A stretch of DNA of 13,315 nucleotides from Chloroflexia bacterium (GTDB lineage: Bacteria > Chloroflexota > Chloroflexia > Thermomicrobiales > JALYUS01), in contig JAICJW010000078.1 in assembly GCA_025928215.1 (NCBI GenBank), forward strand, positions 1 to 13,315. Direction: 5' to 3'. Positions within the stretch are counted from its first letter, which is position 1. Each line of letters starts with the position of its first letter. Positions 1 through 6,180 of this stretch are shown here, piece after piece. Below the pieces are notes generated by a model. The model ran no database searches, had not been told where the DNA came from, and worked only from the letters and a program-made list of their open reading frames with translations. The position numbers were made by a program, and so were the translations under genes.

Positions 1-572
1 CCGGTCACGGCCTGATCGGCTACACCGCAGCCACCGATGGGCATGCCGCCTTGATCGGCTATGCGCAGGCTGCGGGGGGGGTGGGGCTAATCGGGCGGGC
101 ACCGGGGAGCGCCGGGGCGTGGGCGGGAGTTTTCTACGGTGATCTGGCGGTCAACGGGGCGTTGCAGGTCTACGGTGCGCCGAAGAATGCGGTCATCAAG
201 CATCCGAAGGATGGGACGTACCGGGCGCTCTACTGTGAAGAGTCAACGGAATCGTGGTTCGCGGATTATGGCCGGGGGACGCTGGCGGAGGGCAAGGCGG
301 AGGTCGCGCTCGATCCCGACTTCGCCGCGCTCGTGCATACCGACGATTATCATGTCTTCCCCGTCTCGCACGACGCCGCGAGTAAAGGACTTGCCGTGAC
401 CGCACATCGCCATGACGGCTTCACGGTGCAGGAGCATGGCGGCGGCGTGAGTGGCGGGGCGTTCTCGTACCGGATCGTCGCCAGGCGGAAGGATATCAAG
501 GGCGAGCGGTTGGCAAAGGTCTCCCCGCCTCCGTCTCTCGATACGTCCTCCGCCGGGCCGAAGAAGCCTTGA
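1..572 (+). CDS. Glycine-rich repeat protein, C-terminal part (5' truncated by window edge)
   Basis: The reading frame is open from base 3 and its true start lies upstream; the TTG at 51 is an internal leucine codon, not a start. The visible N-terminal part has 12-13-residue repeats built on (G)LIGY/LIGR, with three LIG cores in the first 31 residues, ending in a variant containing GVFYGD. After this comes a domain of about 130 residues starting near KNAVIKHP, with the conserved-looking stretches LYCEESTESWF, VALDPDFAALV and FSYRIVARRKDI. I recall the same arrangement, GVYG-like repeats capped by a KNFxIxHPxD...VTGIRxD domain, in large exported or surface proteins of Chloroflexota and in tail-fibre-like proteins. 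The cap may fold or trimerise the repeats, but that is inference. No membrane segment is visible in this part. Function unknown. Confidence 0.75.
   Translation, partial: GHGLIGYTAATDGHAALIGYAQAAGGVGLIGRAPGSAGAWAGVFYGDLAVNGALQVYGAPKNAVIKHPKDGTYRALYCEESTESWFADYGRGTLAEGKAEVALDPDFAALVHTDDYHVFPVSHDAASKGLAVTAHRHDGFTVQEHGGGVSGGAFSYRIVARRKDIKGERLAKVSPPPSLDTSSAGPKKP
74..127 (+). other. Cluster of eight G-tracts, possible G-quadruplex sequence in coding strand
   Basis: Eight runs of three or more G (74-81, 83-86, 93-95, 97-99, 104-107, 114-117, 121-123, 125-127) are separated by 1-6 nt, so at least two canonical G3+N1-7 quadruplexes could form. The tract lies in the repeat-encoding part of the truncated gene, where glycine is written with GGG far more often than in the rest of the window. 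Whether it folds is unknown; it may simply reflect Gly codon choice. Confidence 0.5.
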
Positions 573-666
573 GATAGGCGATACCCGGCCAATGCGTGGC
601 ACGTTTATGGCGCCTGCGCGTACTCGGCGATGACCACGGCATCTTCATGAGGTATGCCCGCTCTGC

Positions 667-678
667 GGTAGACTGACG
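667..678 (+). promoter_or_regulatory. Candidate -10 box (TAGACT) of the SDR gene
   Basis: GGTAGACTGACG contains a -10-like TAGACT at 669-674, which would place a transcript start near 681 and give a leader of about 40 nt to the ATG at 723. There is no convincing -35. The same 12-mer with one change (GGTAGGCTGACG) occurs upstream of the glycosyltransferase gene at 12556-12567, which is the main support for a promoter role. Confidence 0.35.
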
Positions 679-722
679 CTGTTGCATGAATGGTTGATTG
701 GTTGGAACAGCGAGGGCATCTC

Positions 723-1496
723 ATGGACGGTGGGGAGCAAGAAGGAAAACTGGCGGGCAACGTCGCGCTCGTGACAGGCGCGGGGCGGGGGATCGGGCAG
801 GCGATCGCGCTCGCCTTCGCCCGCGCCGGTGCGGACATCGCCGTCCATTATCGCAATTCGGCGGTGGGCGCGGAGCGGACGGCGAGCGACATCCGCGCCC
901 TCGGTCGGCACGCTGAGACGCTACAGGCGGACATCGGCGTCGTCGCCGAGGGACAACGGCTCGTTGCGGATACGGTCGAGCGGTTCGGGCGACTCGATAT
1001 CCTCGTCAATAACGCGGGCACATTTGATACGACGCCGCTCTTCCGTATCACCGAAGCGCGTTTCGATGCAATCATGGCTACCGATTTCAAGGGGCCGTAC
1101 TTCCTCGCGCAGGCTGCCGCGCGGCAGATGGTCGCGCAGGAGAGTGGGGTAATAATCAATGTCGCTTCCGGCGTCGCGAAGGACGCCGACCCCGGCTATT
1201 TCGTCGGCACGCCATACGCGGGCGCGAAAGCGGCGCTCTGGCGTGCGAGCCAGCGACTGGCGATGGAACTCGGCCCATACGGCATCCGCGTCAACGTGAT
1301 CGTCCCCGGATTCATCCATTCCAAAGCCGGGCCGCTCCCCGAGTATGTTCGTTCCCGCTTCGCGCCCCTTGCCGCCCTGAAGCGCACGGGCGTGGTGGAG
1401 GATGTCGCGCGCGTCGCCCTCTTCCTCGCATCCGATGACTCCCGCTTCATCACCGGCCAAACGCTCGTCGTGGATGGCGGAATCCGCATGCATTAA
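723..1496 (+). CDS. Short-chain dehydrogenase/reductase (SDR) family oxidoreductase
   Basis: A 257-residue classical SDR, the usual length for the family, predicted to be a soluble NAD(P)-dependent alcohol/ketone oxidoreductase of unknown substrate. Visible motifs are TGAGRGIG (residues 18-25, cofactor loop), NNAG (96-99), catalytic Ser149 in INVAS, YAGAK (165-169, catalytic Tyr and Lys) and the C-terminal TGQTLVVDGG typical of FabG-like members. An in-frame ATG exists at 690, but the ATG at 723 has GAGGG at a good distance and gives the normal SDR N-terminus, so 723 is preferred. The Asn usually found in the MxxNxxG helix is Asp121 here (ATDFKGPYF), a change in the Asn-Ser-Tyr-Lys tetrad. 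The gene seems to be a single transcription unit ended by the hairpin just downstream. FabG-like and glucose-dehydrogenase-like roles cannot be separated from sequence alone. Confidence 0.92.
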   Translation: MDGGEQEGKLAGNVALVTGAGRGIGQAIALAFARAGADIAVHYRNSAVGAERTASDIRALGRHAETLQADIGVVAEGQRLVADTVERFGRLDILVNNAGTFDTTPLFRITEARFDAIMATDFKGPYFLAQAAARQMVAQESGVIINVASGVAKDADPGYFVGTPYAGAKAALWRASQRLAMELGPYGIRVNVIVPGFIHSKAGPLPEYVRSRFAPLAALKRTGVVEDVARVALFLASDDSRFITGQTLVVDGGIRMH

Positions 1497-1499
1497 TTG

Positions 1500-1548
1500 G
1501 AAACCGATTGAACCGCGCCCTCGCAGGGGGCGCGGTTCAATCGGTTTC
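1500..1548. terminator. Bidirectional terminator hairpin between convergent genes
   Basis: A perfect 21-bp inverted repeat (arms 1500-1520 and 1528-1548, loop 1521-1527) begins 4 nt after the SDR stop and ends 2 nt before the stop of the opposing RHH gene. It is GC-rich near the loop and has AAACCG/CGGTTT at the base, so each strand ends in a short T-containing stretch rather than a long U-run. Its position exactly between two convergent stop codons argues for a shared terminator. Confidence 0.8.
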
Positions 1549-1550
1549 GA

Positions 1551-2105
1551 TTATGTGTAGTGCGTTTCCTGGGTCTGCTCGTGCTGTTCGCTGCTCTGCG
1601 CGTCGGTGTGAGGTTCGCCTTCCGGCGACGCGCCGGTCGCGGCATTCATTTGCCGCTGCAACTCCTCGCGCAAGCGACGGATTTCCGAGACGGTGTTGTT
1701 GATACGCTCGAACAGTTCGGTGTTCGAGGCGACGCCCGCCTGCAACAGCCACGTCGCGCTCTCCGCACGGGTGGCGAACAGACCGGCCTCGACGAGGCTG
1801 TCAATCGCGGCGAGTGTCCGGTCGTCCACCCGCAGGCTGAGGACGTTCGAGCGGCGATTATCGCCACCACCGGGGCCGCCGTTCTGCGCCTCACCCTCGA
1901 AGAATTGCTTGAAAAAGCGCCGCCATTCGGGATCGCCGGGGCGGAACCCCTCGCGGAATGCCTCGCGCATCCGCCGCTTCATCTCCGGCCAGGGAATCTG
2001 CGGGCCACCCTCGGCCCAGCGGGGGCCAAAGTCGCCAGAACCGGGGCCGTGCCGCTCCGATCGTGGGCCGTGCTCGCCGTGTGGTTCTCGTCCTTCGTAC
2101 TGCAT
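1551..2105 (-). CDS. Ribbon-helix-helix domain protein with charged, Gly/Pro/His-rich N-terminal region
   Basis: Predicted soluble DNA-binding protein of 184 residues. Residues 1-82 are low-complexity (His, Gly, Pro, Glu, Arg), with an amphipathic stretch at 40-70. Residues about 87-133 look like a ribbon-helix-helix fold: a short strand NVLSLRVDD, a helix TLAAIDSLVEAG, a turn, then the helix TRAESATWLLQAGV. Residues 130-154 look like a coiled coil, followed by a polar tail. A GTG at 2114 is possible, but the AAGGAG at 2114-2119 lies 8 nt before the ATG at 2105 and overlaps that GTG, which decides for 2105. RHH proteins normally dimerise and bind short operator repeats, often at their own promoter; candidate repeats are present upstream at 2139-2176. 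The target regulon is unknown. The middle region somewhat resembles short linker proteins, so a role other than repression is possible. Confidence 0.75.
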   Translation of the reverse strand: MQYEGREPHGEHGPRSERHGPGSGDFGPRWAEGGPQIPWPEMKRRMREAFREGFRPGDPEWRRFFKQFFEGEAQNGGPGGGDNRRSNVLSLRVDDRTLAAIDSLVEAGLFATRAESATWLLQAGVASNTELFERINNTVSEIRRLREELQRQMNAATGASPEGEPHTDAQSSEQHEQTQETHYT

Positions 2106-2138
2106 CGTCGTCACTCCTTGCCTATCCCGCGCCGCAAA

Positions 2139-2176
2139 TGTAATTTGTAACTCGTCGGCGCGTCATCAGGTTACAA
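2139..2176. promoter_or_regulatory. Candidate operator: TGTAAYY repeats at the RHH gene promoter
   Basis: Three copies of TGTAAYY are present: TGTAATT (2139-2145) and TGTAACT (2146-2152) as head-to-tail heptamers, and TGTAACC on the opposite strand near 2169-2175. Seen another way, TTGTAAC (2145-2151) and GTTACAA (2170-2176) form a perfect 7-bp inverted repeat with an 18-nt spacer. The right arm overlaps the proposed -10 box and the left copies fall just after the predicted transcript start. Such short tandem and inverted sites suit an RHH autorepressor; binding itself is inferred. Confidence 0.45.
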
Positions 2177-2196
2177 CTCAATCTACGCGCCGTCAA
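2168..2196 (-). promoter_or_regulatory. Promoter of the RHH gene (-35 TTGACG, -10 TAACCT)
   Basis: On the minus strand TTGACG (2196-2191) is followed after exactly 17 nt by TAACCT (2173-2168). Five of six -35 bases match the sigma-70 consensus and the spacing is ideal. The predicted start near 2161 leaves a leader of about 55 nt before the ATG at 2105. The -10 box lies inside the right arm of the TTGTAAC/GTTACAA inverted repeat. Confidence 0.5.
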
Positions 2197-2220
2197 GCCC
2201 GTGGGTTGCGCACCCGATGG

Positions 2221-2226
2221 TACAAT
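2221..2226 (+). promoter_or_regulatory. -10 box TACAAT placed for a leaderless mug mRNA
   Basis: TACAAT ends 6 nt before the ATG at 2233, so transcription would begin at or next to the start codon. No Shine-Dalgarno sequence precedes that ATG, which fits leaderless translation. No clear -35 is seen. The same box, also preceded by ATGG, occurs in front of mnmA on the other strand (8294-8299). Confidence 0.5.
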
Positions 2227-2232
2227 CGCGCG

Positions 2233-2772
2233 ATGACCTGTCGCCTGCCGCCATCACCTCTCCCCGGTTTGCCGGATATCCTCGCACCGGGCCTCGCCCT
2301 CGTCTTTCTCGGCTCCAATCCGAGCATCCGCGCCAGCGAGACGGGCCACTATTACGCGCATCCCGGCAATCGTTTCTATCCGCTTCTCTTCGAGGTGGGG
2401 CTGACACCCCGGCGGTTGATGCCGGAAGAGGATGCTCTGTTGCCGACCTTCGGCATCGGCCTGACGGATTTGCATCCGCGCCCCTCCCGCCGCGCGCATG
2501 AGGTGCCGGACGCGGCCTATCGCGCCGGGCGAGAGCGAATTGCCGTGCTGCTGGCACGCTATCAGCCGCGCTGGCTCTGCTGCAACGGCGCGCGGGTCTA
2601 CCAGAACCTCACCGGTGCGGCCGGTCCGGTGCGGTACGGGCCACAAAGAGGCGAGATCGCGGGTTGCCGCCTCTTCGTCGTCCCCAGCACCTCCGGCCTC
2701 AACAGCGCTCTGACTACCGTGCGCCGCGATGCCTTCTTCGCCCTGGCAGCAGCAGTGCATCCGCCGATGTAG
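2233..2772 (+). CDS. mug: Mismatch-specific uracil/thymine DNA glycosylase (Mug/TDG family)
   Basis: A 179-residue enzyme, close to the roughly 168 residues of E. coli Mug. It is expected to remove uracil or thymine from G:U and G:T mismatches in base excision repair. Motif 1, FLGSNPS (residues 25-31), corresponds to the Mug GINPG motif and keeps the key Asn29. The following block GHYYAHPGNRFYPLL...GLTPRRL (38-62) closely matches the Mug/TDG region around FAHPANRFW. GIGLTDL (75-80) and the minor-groove motif PSTSGLN (151-157) follow. The frame stays open far upstream, but the ATG at 2233 gives the family N-terminus and is preceded by a TACAAT -10 box instead of a ribosome binding site. The gene diverges from the RHH gene and appears monocistronic. 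Confidence 0.9.
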   Translation: MTCRLPPSPLPGLPDILAPGLALVFLGSNPSIRASETGHYYAHPGNRFYPLLFEVGLTPRRLMPEEDALLPTFGIGLTDLHPRPSRRAHEVPDAAYRAGRERIAVLLARYQPRWLCCNGARVYQNLTGAAGPVRYGPQRGEIAGCRLFVVPSTSGLNSALTTVRRDAFFALAAAVHPPM

Positions 2773-2851
2773 GAAAAAGTGCGTCACTTTCTAAAGATCA
2801 CCGCTCATCGTTCCATCCGATTGCTTTCGCCATGCGGCGGGCATCGGCGCG

Positions 2852-2860
2852 TGCTATCCT
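2852..2860 (+). promoter_or_regulatory. Extended -10 promoter TGC-TATCCT for the membrane protein/ThuA unit
   Basis: TG (2852-2853) plus one base and TATCCT (2855-2860) form an extended -10 element. The predicted start near 2867 gives a leader of about 30 nt to the ATG at 2897. The identical nonamer is found upstream of the 3-hydroxyacyl-CoA dehydrogenase pair. The box overlaps a small inverted repeat, ATCCT-TGCAT-AGGAT (2856-2870). Confidence 0.5.
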
Positions 2861-2896
2861 TGCATAGGATGATCGGCACCGGAAATGAGGGGCGCG

Positions 2897-3385
2897 ATGG
2901 ATTTTATCGAGGGTGGCACTGCGGTACTCTATGCCATCATACTCTACGGCATCTATTACGGTATCCTTGGCATGCAAGTGTACAAAGTGCTGACGGCGGA
3001 CGAGGAACCAATGACGCGCGTCTTCTGGTTCGTCGGTATCGTTTTCGTCTCTATCATGGTCTGGGCGATCGTCGGCGCGGTCGTCTATTGGGGTATCCTG
3101 ATCTGGTTCCGCATCTGGCTTGGCTCACAACCGCAAACCTGGTTACAGGAAGTTCTCAGCGATACCGGCTGGTTCCCCTTCGGGCTGATTCTCCGGTACG
3201 GGCCGGTCCCGACGGGCGCCGTGCGCGGCGGGTTCATCTTCCTCGGCTATCCCGTTGTCGTGCTGATCGCCGCCGGAGTGGTGGCACTCTGGCTGCGCGT
3301 TCGGGGTGGGTGGGAGAGAATAACGGCACGCCGGGAACCGATCGAACCCGGCGCGCCAACGCACACGAAAGAGATCGCCCGATGA
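2897..3385 (+). CDS. Small integral membrane protein of unknown function
   Basis: A 162-residue protein with hydrophobic segments at about residues 8-28, 42-76 (long enough for two short helices) and 112-135, ending in a basic, polar tail from about 137. I do not recognise a family. An ATG at 2885 is in frame, but GAGGGG at 2887-2892 lies at the right distance from the ATG at 2897, so the shorter form is preferred. Its stop codon overlaps the ThuA start in an ATGA, so the two are translated from one mRNA and probably needed in similar amounts. The aromatic-rich middle and the basic C-terminus suggest a cytoplasmic tail, but the topology is inferred. It may help ThuA act at the membrane, or it may only be a passenger in the operon. 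Confidence 0.75.
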   Translation: MDFIEGGTAVLYAIILYGIYYGILGMQVYKVLTADEEPMTRVFWFVGIVFVSIMVWAIVGAVVYWGILIWFRIWLGSQPQTWLQEVLSDTGWFPFGLILRYGPVPTGAVRGGFIFLGYPVVVLIAAGVVALWLRVRGGWERITARREPIEPGAPTHTKEIAR

Positions 3386-4026
3386 AGCGTGCATTGATGA
3401 CGTGGGGTGGCTGGCCTGAGCATGAACCCGAGCAGTGCGTCCAGGTATTCGCGCCCTTCCTGCGCGCGCGGGGATACGAGGTCATCATCGCCGACACGCT
3501 CGATCTGTACGGCGATGCATCGTTCATGCGGTCGCTCGATCTGATCGTTCCCGTCTGGACGCAGAGCGCGATCTCCCGCGAGCATCTGGACGGATTGCTC
3601 GGCGCGGTGGCAGGTGGCGTCGGTATCGCGGGCTGGCACGGCGGCATGGCTGATTCGTTCCGGGAGAGTGTGGACTATCAGTTCATGGTCGGCGGCCAAT
3701 GGGTGGCGCATCCCGGCAACATCATTGACTATACCGTGCATATCACGAATCACGATGATCCGATCACCGCCGGGATTGATGACTTCGCGATGCATTCCGA
3801 GTGCTATTACCTGCATGTGGATCCATCGAACGAGGTGCTGGCGACAACGACCTTCAGTGGTGATCTGTTGCCCTGGATCTCTGGAACGGTGATGCCGGTC
3901 GTCTGGAAGCGGCAGTGGGGTGCGGGGCGTGTCTTCTACAGTTCATTAGGCCATGTCGCGAGCGATTTCGACGTGCCGGAAGCGCGAGAAATCATGCAGC
4001 GCGGCATGCTCTGGGCGAGCAAATGA
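3382..4026 (+). CDS. ThuA-like domain protein (trehalose-utilization family)
   Basis: A 214-residue ThuA-fold protein, related to class-I glutamine amidotransferase folds. Family features are the N-terminal strand with WGGWPEHEPEQC (8-19), the VPVWTQSAIS segment (57-65), GWHGG (84-88) and the C-terminal MPVVWKRQWGAGRVFYSSLGH (171-191). ThuA proteins occur with sugar-oxidation enzymes and are linked genetically to disaccharide use, but their exact reaction is not settled. The start at 3382 overlaps the previous stop in ATGA, and no independent promoter is seen. A Gfo/Idh oxidoreductase lies 96 nt downstream, the classic partner of ThuA in many bacteria, which supports a role in carbohydrate or polyol catabolism. 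No signal peptide is visible, so it is probably cytoplasmic. Confidence 0.85.
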   Translation: MKRALMTWGGWPEHEPEQCVQVFAPFLRARGYEVIIADTLDLYGDASFMRSLDLIVPVWTQSAISREHLDGLLGAVAGGVGIAGWHGGMADSFRESVDYQFMVGGQWVAHPGNIIDYTVHITNHDDPITAGIDDFAMHSECYYLHVDPSNEVLATTTFSGDLLPWISGTVMPVVWKRQWGAGRVFYSSLGHVASDFDVPEAREIMQRGMLWASK

Positions 4027-4028
4027 GA

Positions 4029-4111
4029 AGTAGCCAGTAGTCAGTAGCCAGTAGTCAGTAGTCGGTAGTCAGAAGGGACGCGAATCCACTGACTACTGAC
4101 TACCGACTACT
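4029..4111. repeat. 7-bp AGTAGTC repeat array forming a 16-bp hairpin
   Basis: Six head-to-tail heptamers with consensus RGTAGYC fill 4029-4070. After a short spacer, three complementary units (GACTACT, GACTACC, GACTACT) fill 4091-4111. The last left units and the right units form a perfect 16-bp stem (4057-4072 with 4096-4111; loop 4073-4095), and other registers can pair because the units repeat. The array fills nearly the whole gap between the ThuA stop and the Gfo/Idh ribosome binding site. It is not a CRISPR: the units are 7 bp with no spacers. It may be a member of a dispersed repeat family, a partial terminator or a translation attenuator. Confidence 0.85.
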
Positions 4112-4122
4112 ATGGAGGAAGC

Positions 4123-5229
<1,107 letters not shown>

Positions 5230-5238
5230 GCCGTGGGA

Positions 5239-5276
5239 TATACAGGGTACGGATCGCGAAGCCGAAGGAGTACCCG
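5239..5276 (+). promoter_or_regulatory. Possible promoter and leader hairpin in front of the Uma2 gene
   Basis: TATACA (5239-5244) could be a -10 box giving a leader of about 28 nt. GGGTAC (5245-5250) and GTACCC (5270-5275) are inverted and would pair across the AAGGAG ribosome binding site at 5265-5270, which could hide it. The stem is only 6 bp and no -35 is seen, so this is a weak call. Confidence 0.3.
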
Positions 5277-5277
5277 G

Positions 5278-5832
5278 ATGGTGACAAAGACCGAAGCGAC
5301 GATTGAAGACCTCTACAATGCGCCGGACGACGGCAAATACGAACTCGTGGACGGAAGGCTGGTATATATGTCCCCCACGGGATTACGACCGACGCGTATC
5401 TCGCAACGCATTTGCCGCGCGCTAGAGCATTATGAGGAAGCGACCGGCAGTGGAATGGCGATCGGGGATAACCTGGGCTTCATCGTTCGGCAGCCACGCG
5501 TGCGCTCCTTCAGCCCGGACGCTGCGTATATCGCCACCGCGCTCACTGAGACAGATGATTTTGTCGAGGGCGCGCCGGTATTTGCCGTCGAGGTGCGCTC
5601 GCAGGGCGATTACGGCCCGGCGAGTGATGCGGCATATGCCGCAAAGCGCGCGGACTACTTCGCGGCAGGCACGCGGGTTGTCTGGGATGTCAATCCACGC
5701 GCGCAGACCGTCGCCAGCTATCGCGCCGATGCTCCCGATGCGCCGCGTCTCTTTCGCTCGGAGGAGATCGCAGACGCGGAACCCGCACTCCCCGGTTGGC
5801 AGATGGCCGTGCGCGATATTTCCCGTGTCTGA
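5278..5832 (+). CDS. Uma2 family (DUF820) putative restriction-like endonuclease
   Basis: A 184-residue protein of the PD-(D/E)XK nuclease-fold family Uma2, which is greatly expanded in cyanobacteria and Chloroflexota and has no settled biological role. Visible landmarks are TIEDLYNAPDDGKYELVDGRLVYMSP (8-33), the PD of FSPDAAYI (78-85), the acidic residue in VFAVEVRS (101-108) and the C-terminal KRADYFAAGTRVVWDV block that aligns with the family Lys/Tyr region. The catalytic Asp81 and Glu105 appear intact. The start at 5278 is chosen because AAGGAG lies 7 nt upstream; an upstream in-frame ATG at 5233 would add 15 residues unlike the family. It follows the oxidoreductase by 48 nt and could be read through from it or from its own weak promoter. 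Confidence 0.85.
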   Translation: MVTKTEATIEDLYNAPDDGKYELVDGRLVYMSPTGLRPTRISQRICRALEHYEEATGSGMAIGDNLGFIVRQPRVRSFSPDAAYIATALTETDDFVEGAPVFAVEVRSQGDYGPASDAAYAAKRADYFAAGTRVVWDVNPRAQTVASYRADAPDAPRLFRSEEIADAEPALPGWQMAVRDISRV

Positions 5833-5877
5833 GTAATGAGCAATAGGGTGGGTTTCGTAACGGCGGAGTCACTATTG

Positions 5878-6165
5878 TCAGAGTGGCATCGGCCCCGCTT
5901 CGTCCTCATTCGGGGTATAGGGCCGCTCGCCCGTCATCATGCCGACGGCGCGCTCTTTGAGGACGATGCCGATCTCCTTCACCTGCTCGCGCGTCTCCTC
6001 GCCCGTTTTCGGTGAGAGCAGGAGCGTCGCGATCACGCCGGCGAGGAGGCCGAGCACAAAACCGAACCGGAAGCCGCCGCGTGAATCTGGCGCGTCGTCA
6101 TTCGGGAGAAAGGTGCTATGCCCGATCGCGAGGGGAGCGGCGTGCTGCTGCTCGATGTGTTCCAT
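5878..6165 (-). CDS. YtxH-like domain protein
   Basis: A 95-residue protein with a polar N-terminus, one membrane helix at about residues 31-51 (GFRFGFVLGLLAGVIATLLL) and the YtxH-type continuation SPKTGEETREQVKE (51-64), then a short polar tail. YtxH-like proteins are small single-span membrane proteins, some induced by general stress; no biochemical activity is established. The ATG at 6165 is preceded by GGAGGAG. It is the last gene of the minus-strand operon starting with mnmA and begins 15 nt after the stop of the preceding membrane protein gene. The following 45 nt (5833-5877) to the convergent Uma2 stop contain only a weak CAATAG/CTATTG inverted pair, not a convincing terminator. Confidence 0.8.
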   Translation of the reverse strand: MEHIEQQHAAPLAIGHSTFLPNDDAPDSRGGFRFGFVLGLLAGVIATLLLSPKTGEETREQVKEIGIVLKERAVGMMTGERPYTPNEDEAGPMPL

Positions 6166-6180
6166 CGTCTCCTCCGGTGA

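Noticed and set aside
921..1493. Minus-strand open frame opposite the SDR gene
   Set aside because: The plus strand encodes an intact SDR with all motifs; the opposite frame is a by-product of high GC content.
1560..2150. Long plus-strand open frame opposite the RHH gene
   Set aside because: It has no family features, its composition mirrors the minus-strand gene, and the minus strand has a strong ribosome binding site, promoter and RHH motif.
1693..2232. Upstream extension of the Mug reading frame
   Set aside because: It overlaps the RHH gene and its promoter, and the Mug family N-terminus starts at the ATG at 2233.
2776..2790. AAAGTG-CGT-CACTTT hairpin after the mug gene as a terminator
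   Set aside because: The stem is only 6 bp, mostly A/T, and no T-run follows; too weak to call.
4029..4111. CRISPR array
   Set aside because: Units are 7 bp, directly adjacent and without unique spacers, and no cas gene is near.
5833..5877. CAATAG/CTATTG inverted pair between the Uma2 and YtxH genes as a terminator
   Set aside because: Arms of 6 bp with a loop of about 27 nt are likely to arise by chance.
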